A stretch of DNA of 64,000 bases from Puniceicoccaceae bacterium (GCA_028285755.1 JANQOQ010000010.1:112768-176767); one strand, 5' to 3'; positions 9,765 to 17,973 are shown, numbered from the stretch's first letter. Made by a program: numbers and translations. The notes: generated from the sequence alone by a model not told the origin.

Positions 9765-10355
9765 ATGAGACCTGGACCCGATAAGCAATTTGACCCGGCT
9801 GAAGCCCTGAAAGCAGCAATACGCGTTTTCTGGGCGAGAGGGTATGAGGCAGCCTCCCTTTCTGAGCTAACTACGGAAATGGGAATCGGTAAAAAGAGTC
9901 TCTACGACACTTTCGGCAACAAGCGGGAGCTCTTCTTGAAGGCCATCCAGGCATACAGTGAAGCCAATATACTATCACTGCGTGAGGCATTGTTGAACGA
10001 AAAATCGCCTTATGATAACCTTAAGGCCATGATGCAGAGCTGGGTGGAAATGCACTCCAAACCCAAAAGCAAAGGATGCATACTCGGAAATAATATGGCA
10101 GACTTTGATACCAATGACGCTGAGGTTGCCCAGGCGCTGCACCGTAAGATCGAGGGAATCGAAAGCGTCTTTGTCGAAACCCTCGAGAAAGCGATTCAGT
10201 CGGGGGAGATTTCACCTAAGATCAATGCACTCAATACTGCGCGAACACTCGTTTGCCTGAGCCAGGGTTTTGCACTCGTGGGTCGTGTCAGTGAAGATGC
10301 TGAACGTATGCAGGGTGCAATCAGCTTGATCACAGAACATCTCGACCAAACTTAA
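9765..10355 (+). CDS. TetR/AcrR-family repressor
   Basis: A 196-residue TetR-family regulator. The N-terminal HTH is visible in FWARGYEAASLSELTTEMGI followed by GKKSLYDTFGNKRELF (residues about 24-60). The ligand domain contains SKGCILGNN near residue 105, a Cys in the position where many relatives, including NemR, carry a reactive cysteine. Operator-like palindromes lie directly upstream of this gene and upstream of the following dehydrogenase gene, so it likely represses both. The inducer is unknown; the Cys would fit electrophile or oxidant sensing, but that is inference. Confidence 0.92.
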   Translation: MRPGPDKQFDPAEALKAAIRVFWARGYEAASLSELTTEMGIGKKSLYDTFGNKRELFLKAIQAYSEANILSLREALLNEKSPYDNLKAMMQSWVEMHSKPKSKGCILGNNMADFDTNDAEVAQALHRKIEGIESVFVETLEKAIQSGEISPKINALNTARTLVCLSQGFALVGRVSEDAERMQGAISLITEHLDQT

Positions 10356-10372
10356 AAATTTTTACCACAATT

Positions 10373-10388
10373 TAGACCAATCGGTGTA
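10373..10388. promoter_or_regulatory. TetR-type operator B
   Basis: TAGACCAATCGGTGTA is a near-palindromic 16-mer in the 77-bp gap between the TetR gene and the short-chain dehydrogenase, 44 bp before the dehydrogenase ATG. It is the second member of the four-site family found between 9732 and 16885. Confidence 0.75.
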
Positions 10389-10432
10389 AGTTTAACTTTA
10401 ACTAAAACATAATAATTAAAAATATACAAATC

Positions 10433-11182
10433 ATGAGCACTAACTATGACATCACAAATAAAGTAGCCCTCGTAACGGGCGCAAACCGCGGTATCGGCAA
10501 AGCCATTGTCGAGACATTCATCGAGAAGGGAGCGGCTAAAGTTTACGCAGCCGTACGCAAAGTGGAGAGTGCGCAACCGCTCGTCGATCAATACGGCGAT
10601 AAAGTGGTGCCGATTCAGCTGGATCTGGCTGATGGCGCCTCCGTGAAAGCAGCCGCCGCAGTGGCAACAGACGTGCATGTGGTCGTAAACAACGGCGGCG
10701 TGCTTTACGCCAGCAACGTGCTGGAAGAGGCCGCCTTTGAAACTATGCAAAAGGAAACTGAGGTTAATGTCTACGGCCTCATGCGAGTTGCCCAGGCATT
10801 TGCACCGATCTTGAAAGCGAATGGGGGAGGGGCTTTGGTTCAGCTGAATTCAGTGGCTTCACTCAAGTCATTTGGCGGCTTCATCACCTATGCTGCTTCG
10901 AAGGCAACTTCCTACTCCATCACTCAGGCACTGCGCGATGAGCTTAAGCAGCAGGGCACCCATGTAGTCAGTGTGCATCCCGGGCCGATCGCTACTGACA
11001 TGGGTAAAGATGCGGGGCTGGAAGAAATCGCAGAGCCGCCATCATTGGTTTCTGAATCGATCGTGGAGGCACTCGCCAATGGCAGCTTCCATGCATTCCC
11101 GGATACTATGGCCAAGCAATTCGGCGGCGCTTACCAAAGTTTCGCTGAGAATGTGGTTGAGGCCGACTTCTCTGAAGGCTGA
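10433..11182 (+). CDS. Short-chain dehydrogenase/reductase
   Basis: A classical SDR of 249 aa, cytoplasmic, NAD(P)-dependent. The cofactor motif [11 protein letters not shown] sits near residue 17. NNGG (in VVNNGGVLY) replaces the usual NNAG. The catalytic set is Ser in LNSVAS and Tyr-x3-Lys in YAASK, and PGPIATDM follows as usual. It has its own TetR-type operator 44 bp upstream and is followed by a strong terminator. The substrate is not evident; linkage to a TetR regulator with a conserved Cys suggests reduction of a toxic carbonyl compound. Confidence 0.92.
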   Translation: MSTNYDITNKVALVTGANRGIGKAIVETFIEKGAAKVYAAVRKVESAQPLVDQYGDKVVPIQLDLADGASVKAAAAVATDVHVVVNNGGVLYASNVLEEAAFETMQKETEVNVYGLMRVAQAFAPILKANGGGALVQLNSVASLKSFGGFITYAASKATSYSITQALRDELKQQGTHVVSVHPGPIATDMGKDAGLEEIAEPPSLVSESIVEALANGSFHAFPDTMAKQFGGAYQSFAENVVEADFSEG

Positions 11183-11207
11183 TTTCCAGACAACAGCTAA
11201 TAAAACT

Positions 11208-11242
11208 AAAAAAGCCCGTCCAATTATGGACGGGCTTTTTAT
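11208..11242. terminator. Bidirectional intrinsic terminator
   Basis: GCCCGTCCA and TGGACGGGC form a perfect 9-bp stem (11214-11222 with 11227-11235) with loop ATTA. It is flanked by A6 on the left and T5 on the right. It serves the dehydrogenase on the plus strand and the convergent TonB-dependent receptor on the minus strand; the receptor's stop codon lies at its right edge. Confidence 0.92.
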
Positions 11243-13372
11243 TTACCAGGAAGTATTCAGGCTCACAAAGTAAGTTCTTCCCGGTTCATTCACGACACTG
11301 AACGTGCTGAACGGGTTACGAACAAATGCATTGTGACTCGCATAGGTCTGGTCTGCGAGATTCTCAATTCCCAGGGAGACGGTAAAATGCTCGGAGAGTT
11401 CATAATTGCCCCGCAGGTTAAAGACCAGGTAACTATCCAGAACAATCTCGCCTACATTCGGGTCAATGTTATCCTGAGAGTCCGCATAAATGGCATCCAA
11501 GGAGACTTGTAATCGGTTTTGCGTATAAATAACGGATGTCATCCCCTTGAGTGCCGGGATTTCCGCCAGGTTTTCAGAGTCATTCCCGGCAAGCTCTGAA
11601 TCCTTTCTGCCGCGCTGCCAAGAGAGTCCGGAGATTACAGACCATTGCTCCGAGAGCCTCAGTTGCACCGAGCTGCTTGCTCCCCATAGGTTTGCATCGA
11701 TGTTTGCATAGGACTGCGTGGGTTTAGCCAAGGTGTTGCTGTCCGAAGGGTTTAAGCGGGCAAGGTAAATATAGTTGCTCAACACCGAGTAAAAGACTTT
11801 GGCATTAAAAGATATACGCTCACTCACCCACGAGATCCCGGTCGTCAATTCTGTGTTGGTCGGCGAATCCAGATCCGGGTTGCCCAGCCAGTTGGGCATC
11901 GTGCCCGGGCGTCGGAGCTGTATGTAGCGCTCCTGTGCATTTGCAATGCGTGCAGTGCTTCCCACTCCCGCATGCCAGATCAGGTTTTCATTGAGTCGCT
12001 GCCGATATACCAATTTGGCTGAGGGTTTCCACTCCGTGCGATCGTCAAAGCTGCCTACCTGTGAGCTAAGGAAAGCAATATCCCCGTTCACCTCGGTCTG
12101 GAAGGCATCCAATCGCAATCCGAAATCCAGCTGCTGGGTATCGCTTATTGTATAGCTTGCTTGGGCATAAGTTCCATACGTACGGGATTTGCTATCTGGT
12201 ATCATGGCGTTGAATATTTCAGCGCCGGGTCCTGCATTCGGCATGCCGCCTCCCAGACGATTTGCGATTTCCCAGTCGCGTTGCGTTAGTTCAAACCCTG
12301 CCTCCCAGTCCAAAGAATCTAGGCTCCATTGTAGTTCCGCATGGATACCTGCCACGCTCGCTTCTGCCAGCGTCTCCATGAAAAATCCCCGATCCAGTAC
12401 GTATTGGGGGCGTGGGCGCAGCATGGGGTTGAGCTGTGAACTCAGGCGGCGCCGGTCACTCATATCATGGTCGGTCTGATTCGCATACATTTTGATCTGA
12501 AAAGTAGGACTCTTGCCGTCATTCGCACTGGCATACTCCAGTGAGATATGCTGATTTTGCGTGTAGTCTGCATCCATGCGCAGTCCTGGATAGAGTACAC
12601 TGTCATCTTCACGATAGCGGGCTTCGAGCTGTAACCGGGCTCCATCTTCCAATAGGTAGCGAATCTTGAAATCCCCGTGTATGGCACGAAATGCGCGATC
12701 ATCCCGTGCCGATTCCAGGTAATCATCTATGGGCCAGGCACTGGTATCCGGCATATCGGTGATTCGGTTTCCTGATCCATCCTCATAAGGATCCTGTTGG
12801 GCCCATTCAAAACTCACGATGGTTTGGAACTGGTCCGATCCTCCGGTCGCGAGCAGTGAAGCATTGAGCTGATTATAGGAACCGACCTGAATCTCTGCGA
12901 GTCCGCTCTCAACTTCACTCGGTTGGCGAGTGGTGATTTTTACGCTCCCTCCTAACGAACCTGATTTGGAGAGGTCGAAGGCCCCTTGAGTCAACTCGAT
13001 GCTCTCGAGTGAGGCTGCCGTAACCTGGGATATGGGTGGATCCATACGATTGGAACAGGCACAAAATACTTTGGTTTCATCAATCGTAATGTTAAGGTTA
13101 TCCTGGGAGAGCCCCCGGATAATAATGTCATTGGAAGTACCCGCTTTACGGATAATGCCCACGTCCGGTTGCGATTGTTTCATTACATTAGCCAGCTCTC
13201 GTGTATGATAAAGGGACGGATTCGGAACGTCCCGATACGTGCCGGACTCTTCATGCCAGTAGCTCTTTACCGAGTAAGGAGAGAGCTCATAAACAGAAGA
13301 GGAGTCTTGCGCATTGGCAAATGGTAGCGCGAGACAGGATATAAGAAATAGTTTGGGAAAATTAGATTTCAT
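11243..13372 (-). CDS. TonB-dependent outer-membrane copper receptor, OprC/NosA-like
   Basis: A 709-residue TonB-dependent receptor with a signal peptide (cleavage likely after ANA, residue 21), a plug domain and a 22-strand-type barrel ending in a C-terminal Trp. The plug contains FCACSNRMDPP. This matches the CxNRMDPP segment of OprC and gives a CxxxM pair (Cys106, Met110). A second motif HDM (His302, Met304) matches the HxM half of the copper site described for Pseudomonas OprC. Both halves are at positions comparable to OprC. The TonB box is not certain. A small CxxC membrane protein is encoded just upstream. The copper role is inferred from these motifs. Confidence 0.88.
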   Translation of the reverse strand: MKSNFPKLFLISCLALPFANAQDSSSVYELSPYSVKSYWHEESGTYRDVPNPSLYHTRELANVMKQSQPDVGIIRKAGTSNDIIIRGLSQDNLNITIDETKVFCACSNRMDPPISQVTAASLESIELTQGAFDLSKSGSLGGSVKITTRQPSEVESGLAEIQVGSYNQLNASLLATGGSDQFQTIVSFEWAQQDPYEDGSGNRITDMPDTSAWPIDDYLESARDDRAFRAIHGDFKIRYLLEDGARLQLEARYREDDSVLYPGLRMDADYTQNQHISLEYASANDGKSPTFQIKMYANQTDHDMSDRRRLSSQLNPMLRPRPQYVLDRGFFMETLAEASVAGIHAELQWSLDSLDWEAGFELTQRDWEIANRLGGGMPNAGPGAEIFNAMIPDSKSRTYGTYAQASYTISDTQQLDFGLRLDAFQTEVNGDIAFLSSQVGSFDDRTEWKPSAKLVYRQRLNENLIWHAGVGSTARIANAQERYIQLRRPGTMPNWLGNPDLDSPTNTELTTGISWVSERISFNAKVFYSVLSNYIYLARLNPSDSNTLAKPTQSYANIDANLWGASSSVQLRLSEQWSVISGLSWQRGRKDSELAGNDSENLAEIPALKGMTSVIYTQNRLQVSLDAIYADSQDNIDPNVGEIVLDSYLVFNLRGNYELSEHFTVSLGIENLADQTYASHNAFVRNPFSTFSVVNEPGRTYFVSLNTSW

Positions 13373-13390
13373 AGTGTTTCAAAGTGTGAT

Positions 13391-13523
13391 TGATGGATAT
13401 AGCTCCATCAGGCATGTAGGTGTAGCCGGATTGCCGGCAGCATTTGCATGCTATTGTAAGCATGGAGGACCGTTTGATGAATTCCTGTAACCTTAAGCAG
13501 CTTTTGAGCATGCTCTCTACAGG
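13391..13523 (-). promoter_or_regulatory. Hairpin-rich leader of the copper receptor gene
   Basis: The 202-bp gap before the receptor gene holds several perfect inverted repeats. They are TGATGGA/TCCATCA (13391-13410), GCCGG/CCGGC (13425-13438), CATGCT/AGCATG (13447-13464), and an outer CCTGTA/TACAGG (13484-13523) enclosing the palindrome GAGCATGCTC (13506-13515). The mRNA leader could fold into four consecutive stem-loops. No known riboswitch consensus was recognised. A 46-codon minus-strand ORF (13548 to 13408) covers the same bases, so the structure might instead be fortuitous within a small gene. Confidence 0.45.
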
Positions 13524-13548
13524 CGTGATTCAGGTATGGCATAGCCAT
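13408..13548 (-). CDS. Possible 46-aa small protein
   Basis: An ATG-started frame of 46 codons lies between the CxxC protein gene and the copper receptor gene, on the same strand. The product is rich in His (six) with one Cys, begins MAMPYLNHACREHAQ and has no recognisable domain. There is no clear ribosome-binding site (GGGG only). It overlaps a hairpin-rich leader. Either the ORF or the RNA structure may be the real feature. Support is weak. Confidence 0.2.
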   Translation of the reverse strand: MAMPYLNHACREHAQKLLKVTGIHQTVLHAYNSMQMLPAIRLHLHA

Positions 13549-13574
13549 CCCCAACAAACGATTCGACAGTAACC

Positions 13575-14036
13575 TTACACTATGAGTTTCGGAGGCGGGG
13601 AGGGGGGTGCTTCAGAGAGTGAGTCCAAATACAATGTAGATGAACGTTTGGCTGAAAGTAAGCGTGAATCCGGCAAAGAGTTCGGTGTCGTTGGCAGCTT
13701 TTTTAAGGGTAATAGCGTAGGTGCATTAAGAATCATTTCAGTTTGATCCCCCTCAACCGAATAACGCGCATTTTGCACCTCTGTACAAAGCCCGCAAATT
13801 TCCTGACCCGAGAGCAATACATCAATCACCTGCTCATGGGGCAGGTATTGATTGAGCTCCTGGTACATCCGGGTCCATGCCAGGCCCTGGAAACATAATA
13901 GATGTAACCCGCTTAGCATGATCGCAGCGATGAATACCACCACAGCTTTAACTAATCTTTCAACAACAGCTATAATGCTCTCTATATGGCGCTTTACCGG
14001 TTTGCCTGTCGAGCTTAAATACACACATAGGTGCAC
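13575..14036 (-). CDS. Small membrane protein with a CxxC motif
   Basis: A predicted protein of up to 153 aa with one hydrophobic segment (about residues 29-50), then ICGLC (Cys81, Cys84), and a proline-rich C-terminus. I do not recognise a named family with certainty. Small proteins with one helix and a short CxxC motif often sit next to copper genes (DUF2946-like), and the next gene on this strand is an OprC-like copper receptor. The frame as drawn starts at a GTG that overlaps the trxA terminator hairpin. A later start is therefore likely, and the N-terminal 20-30 residues are doubtful. Confidence 0.6.
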   Translation of the reverse strand: MHLCVYLSSTGKPVKRHIESIIAVVERLVKAVVVFIAAIMLSGLHLLCFQGLAWTRMYQELNQYLPHEQVIDVLLSGQEICGLCTEVQNARYSVEGDQTEMILNAPTLLPLKKLPTTPNSLPDSRLLSAKRSSTLYLDSLSEAPPSPPPKLIV

Positions 14037-14070
14037 AAAAAAGCCCGGCCTTTAGCGGTCGGGCTTTTTA
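14035..14070 (-). terminator. Intrinsic terminator of the trxB-prx-trxA operon
   Basis: GCCCGGCC and GGTCGGGC pair (one G-U) around the loop TTTAGC, with A6 on the left side, which reads as T6 on the minus strand. It lies 21 bp past the trxA stop codon. Confidence 0.88.
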
Positions 14071-14090
14071 CTACAGCTTAATTAAGTACC

Positions 14091-14426
14091 TTAATTTAAG
14101 GCTGCCAGCTTTGCGCTGATGGCTTCCTTATTCAGCAAGCCAACGGTGCGGTCCTTCAGTTCACCATCCTTAAAATACAGGATGGTCGGTATCGAGCTGA
14201 TGCCATATTTAGTGGCTAAGTCCTGATTGTCGGCTTCGTCGATATTGACTTTGGCGACGCGGGCCTGGCCTTTGAGATCCCCGGCAACTTCTTCAAGGGT
14301 TGGACCCAAAGCTTTACAGGGACCACACCACTCTGCCCAAAAGTCGACAGCGACCGGTTGGTCCGCTTGAAGCGCAAGGGTATCAAACTCCTCTGCACCA
14401 CTGATTTTTACTGTGTTTGCACTCAT
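14091..14426 (-). CDS. trxA: Thioredoxin
   Basis: A 111-residue thioredoxin with the active site WCGPC (Cys34, Cys37) and the cis-Pro in GISSIPTILYF. It reduces protein disulfides in the cytoplasm and is itself reduced by the thioredoxin reductase encoded two genes upstream. It is the last gene of a minus-strand trxB-peroxiredoxin-trxA operon. It starts 33 bp after the peroxiredoxin stop and ends at a strong terminator. The upstream TetR-type operator at 16225 suggests that all three genes are induced together. Confidence 0.97.
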   Translation of the reverse strand: MSANTVKISGAEEFDTLALQADQPVAVDFWAEWCGPCKALGPTLEEVAGDLKGQARVAKVNIDEADNQDLATKYGISSIPTILYFKDGELKDRTVGLLNKEAISAKLAALN

Positions 14427-14459
14427 TGTGTTTATCCTTTCTTTATTGTTAAATGATGA

Positions 14460-15131
14460 TTATCCCTGAATGCGATCAACTGCTGCGAGTATTTCGCTGG
14501 GCTCAGCACGCTTTTGATAGTCAGAGTTCACAAAAGCATAAGTAATTACCCCATTTTGATCGACGACGTATGTCGCAGGTACGGGCAGCTCGAAGGTGCT
14601 ATCCCCGTTGTGTGCGGGAATATCCAGGCCAAATTGATCGTAGATCGGGCGAAGCTCCTCTGCCAGTGAAAATACCAGGCCATACTCACGGGCAACGGTA
14701 TTGCCTACATCACTCAGAACGGCGTATTCAAGATCACGCTTTTCTGCCGTGGTGAGTGAGTTATCCGGTGTTTGCGGTGAGATCGCTACCAAGGAAGCTC
14801 CACGTGCCTCGAATTCTGGCAAAGCTGCCTGCAACGCCCTTAGCTCCAGGTTACAATACGGACACCAATCCCCCCGATAAAAGCTGATCACCACGGGACC
14901 CTCTTTGAGCTTATCGCTGAGCTTTACGGTGCCTCCCTTGGCATTCGGCAGATCAAAGTCAGGCGCACGATCACCCACATTCAGAGCTTTGCCTTCGATA
15001 CCGGTCTCACGCAGATCTTCGCCCGTCTTTTGGAAAACGGCCGCCACATCTTCGGGTACCTGGGCGACAAAGCCCGCGTTAAACTCATCGAGTTGGTCGC
15101 TGAGTGATTGAGTTTCAGTTACTGTGTTCAT
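14460..15131 (-). CDS. AhpC/TSA-family peroxiredoxin
   Basis: A 223-residue peroxiredoxin-like protein without a signal peptide. An N-terminal helical extension of about 50 residues precedes the thioredoxin fold. The active site is YRGDWCPYC (Cys90, Cys93). That places a CxxC where typical 2-Cys peroxiredoxins have PxxxTxxC, as in the peroxiredoxin-like group. The tail PVPATYVVDQNGVITYAFVN is conserved. It probably reduces hydroperoxides using thioredoxin, since it lies between trxB and trxA on one transcript. A secreted paralogue with the same active-site pattern is encoded at 44220. Confidence 0.93.
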   Translation of the reverse strand: MNTVTETQSLSDQLDEFNAGFVAQVPEDVAAVFQKTGEDLRETGIEGKALNVGDRAPDFDLPNAKGGTVKLSDKLKEGPVVISFYRGDWCPYCNLELRALQAALPEFEARGASLVAISPQTPDNSLTTAEKRDLEYAVLSDVGNTVAREYGLVFSLAEELRPIYDQFGLDIPAHNGDSTFELPVPATYVVDQNGVITYAFVNSDYQKRAEPSEILAAVDRIQG

Positions 15132-15169
15132 TTCTGTATATTCTATTATTTGTTTTTGTTAAAAGTGTC

Positions 15170-16195
15170 TTAGGCCGCGTGAGCCAGGTAACGCTCGGCC
15201 TCGATAGCCGCTTTTGCGCCCATGCCGGCTGCTGTAATGGCCTGTCTGTAATAGGGATCCGCAACATCACCCGCTGCGTATACACCCTTTATTTCGGTTT
15301 GTGTGAATGCGCCGTCCGGCAGATTTATATACCCATGATCATCGAGTGATAATTGCCCGTTAAGGAAACCGGTATTAGGCGTGTGCCCGATTGCCAGGAA
15401 GAGCCCCTTGAGCGGCAATGTATCCTGTTTTCCGGTATCTTTTTGATTCAGCAAGACACCTTCGATGGTTGCTTCGCCCAGCACATCGGCTACTTCCGTA
15501 TTCCAGTGGATCTGGAACTTCGGATTGTCGAGCACCCGGGCCTGCATCGCTTTGCTGGCGCGTAGCTTGTCACTTCGCACAAACAGATGCACCTTACTGG
15601 CAAATTTTGCCAGATAGCTCGCTTCTTCGATAGCAGAGTCCCCGCCACCGACAACACCTACCTCCTGGTTGCGGAAAATCGGGAGCGCACCGTCACACAC
15701 CGCACAGGCAGATACACCGCCTCCGCTTTGTGCAAGGCGTAGCTCATTCTCAAGTCCCAGCCAGTTGGCCTTTGCACCGGTTGCGATGACGACCGTTTCC
15801 GCGAATACCTCATAACCATTATCCCCTACAATACGGTAAGGGCGCTGGGAGAGGTCGATCTCTGCTACATTCTGAAAGCTTTGGTAGAGCGTGTTGTTCG
15901 CAGTGAAGTCCTTCTCGGTCTTAGGACCTTCGTCTGTAACCACCCGGGTTCCAAAGCGTAGCGCCTGATTAAAGAACTTATTCATCATACTGGGTCCATC
16001 AATGCCTTCCGGAAAGCCGGGAAAATTCTCGACTTCGGTGGTGAGCATCAGTTGCCCGCCGGGAATCAGATCCTTGCTGGCGGCTCTGCCCGCGAAGACC
16101 AAAGGTTTCAAATCTGCCCGGGCTCCATAGATGGCGGCTGTCCATCCTGCTGGGCCTGAGCCTACGATTACTAGTTTTTCCAAATTTGGTTTCAT
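15170..16195 (-). CDS. trxB: Thioredoxin reductase
   Basis: A 341-residue low-molecular-weight thioredoxin reductase that transfers electrons from NADPH to thioredoxin. It has the FAD motif GSGPAGWTAAIYGARA at residue 12. The redox pair is CAVC (Cys164, Cys167), slightly different from the common CATC. The NADPH motif is VGGGDSAIEEA, and GVYAAGDVADPYYRQ lies near the C-terminus. It is the first gene of the operon with the peroxiredoxin and trxA. A palindromic TetR-type operator sits 30 bp upstream of the ATG, so control by the TetR protein encoded just upstream is likely. Confidence 0.97.
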   Translation of the reverse strand: MKPNLEKLVIVGSGPAGWTAAIYGARADLKPLVFAGRAASKDLIPGGQLMLTTEVENFPGFPEGIDGPSMMNKFFNQALRFGTRVVTDEGPKTEKDFTANNTLYQSFQNVAEIDLSQRPYRIVGDNGYEVFAETVVIATGAKANWLGLENELRLAQSGGGVSACAVCDGALPIFRNQEVGVVGGGDSAIEEASYLAKFASKVHLFVRSDKLRASKAMQARVLDNPKFQIHWNTEVADVLGEATIEGVLLNQKDTGKQDTLPLKGLFLAIGHTPNTGFLNGQLSLDDHGYINLPDGAFTQTEIKGVYAAGDVADPYYRQAITAAGMGAKAAIEAERYLAHAA

Positions 16196-16224
16196 AAGAA
16201 TAATTGTGTTTGTATTTAATTAAA

Positions 16225-16240
16225 CAGACCAGTCGGTATA
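16225..16240. promoter_or_regulatory. TetR-type operator C (trxB promoter)
   Basis: CAGACCAGTCGGTATA is a 16-bp imperfect palindrome between trxB and the TetR gene, 30 bp before the trxB ATG. It matches the consensus TAGACCnnnnGGTnTA of the other three sites with one mismatch in the first base. Confidence 0.75.
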
Positions 16241-16257
16241 GTGATTGCAAAAATAAA

Positions 16258-16854
16258 TTATTTTGTGAATCCCGCCAGTCGTAACAGCCCATTTTCCAGC
16301 TGCTCTTCGAGTATGCTGAAGTCGTTGTTTACGCGCGCTAAGGTTAAAGTGCCTTGCAAGAATGCAAATATCGCCCTTCCCCCCACTTCAGCGGATTGCT
16401 GATTCGGAAAAGTGGGCTCTCCAATTTCCTTGGCGAGTCTTATAAAGTATGCTGTTTCCTTTGCGATGATTTCAGAAATGGCATCCCGTACGATCGGGTC
16501 GATCGCTGTAGTCTCCATCCCTACTGTACAAAAAGCACAGCCCATCACGCCCTCGCTGTTTACCTTACATTCCTTTTGGGTATCGATCGTTGCTTTGGCG
16601 AAAGCTGAAATTTGATCTCGCGGGCTGAATGAGGGATTAAAAATGGCGTCTAAATCAACTTTAAGCGCTTTCCAGTGTGCCTGCATGGCCTCAACCGCGA
16701 GATGGGCTTTCGATTCAAAAAAATGATAAAAGCTACCCTTCGTGGTATCTGCAGCTTTGCAGATATCCATTACCCCTACATGGCTGTAGCTGGATTGCCA
16801 GATCAGCGAAATCGCCGCATCCAGTAATCGCTGTTGTGTGCCTTTTTCTGTCAT
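16258..16854 (-). CDS. TetR/AcrR-family repressor, likely regulator of the trx operon
   Basis: A TetR-family protein of 198 aa counted from the ATG at 16854. The frame is open to 16938. The upstream part is rejected because it runs through a perfect 20-bp palindrome that is almost certainly its operator, and MTEKGTQQRLLDAAISL is a typical TetR start. The HTH is in HVGVMDICKAADTTKGSFYHF. The ligand domain has GVMGCAFCTVGMET with two nearby cysteines, at the same place as a single Cys in the other TetR protein at 9765. Its stop lies 17 bp from operator C of trxB. Oxidant or electrophile sensing is inferred. Confidence 0.92.
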   Translation of the reverse strand: MTEKGTQQRLLDAAISLIWQSSYSHVGVMDICKAADTTKGSFYHFFESKAHLAVEAMQAHWKALKVDLDAIFNPSFSPRDQISAFAKATIDTQKECKVNSEGVMGCAFCTVGMETTAIDPIVRDAISEIIAKETAYFIRLAKEIGEPTFPNQQSAEVGGRAIFAFLQGTLTLARVNNDFSILEEQLENGLLRLAGFTK

Positions 16855-16867
16855 CAACGTAATAACG

Positions 16868-16887
16868 AATAAACCGATCGGTTTATT
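16868..16887. promoter_or_regulatory. TetR-type operator D, perfect 20-bp palindrome
   Basis: AATAAACCGATCGGTTTATT is a perfect palindrome 13 bp upstream of the chosen ATG (16854) of the TetR gene. Its core TAAACCGATCGGTTTA belongs to the same family as operators A to C. It most likely mediates autorepression and may also act on the plus-strand gene at 16969. Confidence 0.85.
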
Positions 16888-16968
16888 GCATGCAATCCTA
16901 TAATCACTTGTTTCTTGTGCGGTCAAAAGTTTTGCCAACTTAACAAAACTATTTCAGGATGCTCATTT

Positions 16969-17967
16969 ATGAGATCCCCACTTATTTTGTTATTCTATTT
17001 GGCTGCATTACATTCAACAACCGTGGCCACGGAAGAATCTTCACTCATGACTTTGGAGGGCCCCATAACCACCGATTCTTTTCAGCTAATTCTGACTCAT
17101 GAGCACGTGATGTCCTGGTTTGGCCAGGACCCTTATTATATTGGGCAGTTTGATGCCGAGGATGTTAAAAAGCAGGTGGTTCCCTATTTAAAGAAAATCA
17201 GAGAGCTGGGTTGCACTGCACTGGTTGAATGCACAACTGCTTATTTTGGTCGCAATGTTAAATTGCTTCAGGAGCTATCAGAGGAGTCGGGACTGCCTAT
17301 CATCACAAACACGGGATGGTATGCAGCGGCAAATGATCGCTATGTTCCAAATAAGGCATATCAACTCAGCGCTGAGGAAATCGCACAATATTGGATACGG
17401 GAGTGGAAATATGGGATCGATGGCACCGAGATACGACCGGGCTTCATAAAACTCGCAGTTGATCGCGGACCTTTGTCGGATATTGATCGCAAGCTACTGA
17501 TCGCAGGCACCATTGCCCATTTGGAAACCGGACTCGTGATTGCCGTGCACACAGGTGATAATCCGGATGTAGCTGCCCAACAACTCACGCTCTTTAAGGA
17601 ACGTGGGGTTAGCCCAAGTGCATGGATATGGACGCATGCCCAGAATGTTAAAAATGCCGATCCCCTCATAGAAGCAGCTGAGCAAGGTGCCTGGATATCC
17701 CTCGACGGCGTTCGAACAGACTCTGAGCGCCGCGAGCATATTCTTGGTTTATTATTAGCACTCGTAGATGCGGGGCACATTGACCACATACTCTTGTCCC
17801 ATGACGGTAATAGTTACCCGTCAGGCCGGGACATTCGTCCATTTGATGCATTGATGACGGATTTTATTCCATTGCTCAAAGATGAAGGCTTCACGGATTC
17901 ACAAATCCGGCAAATGACCGTTCTGAATCCCCGCGAAGCCTTTGCGATCAAAATCCGGGCTTATTAG
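16969..17967 (+). CDS. Secreted phosphotriesterase-family hydrolase (lactonase-like)
   Basis: A 332-residue amidohydrolase-superfamily protein of the phosphotriesterase family. The ATG at 16969 gives a signal peptide (RSPLILLFYLAALHSTTVA). Metal ligands visible are THEH (His44, His46), the probable carboxylated Lys in GFIKLAVD, the His in AVHTGDN, a further His in WTHAQN, and the Asp in LSHDGN. Members hydrolyse lactones or phosphotriesters. Periplasmic location and adjacency to sulfatase genes would fit a sugar lactone, but that is a guess. It is convergent with the next sulfatase gene, only 6 bp apart. Confidence 0.88.
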   Translation: MRSPLILLFYLAALHSTTVATEESSLMTLEGPITTDSFQLILTHEHVMSWFGQDPYYIGQFDAEDVKKQVVPYLKKIRELGCTALVECTTAYFGRNVKLLQELSEESGLPIITNTGWYAAANDRYVPNKAYQLSAEEIAQYWIREWKYGIDGTEIRPGFIKLAVDRGPLSDIDRKLLIAGTIAHLETGLVIAVHTGDNPDVAAQQLTLFKERGVSPSAWIWTHAQNVKNADPLIEAAEQGAWISLDGVRTDSERREHILGLLLALVDAGHIDHILLSHDGNSYPSGRDIRPFDALMTDFIPLLKDEGFTDSQIRQMTVLNPREAFAIKIRAY

Positions 17968-17973
17968 GTTTGA

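Noticed and set aside
16855..16938. N-terminal extension of the TetR protein to 16938
   Set aside because: It would run through a perfect 20-bp operator palindrome; the ATG at 16854 gives a standard TetR N-terminus.
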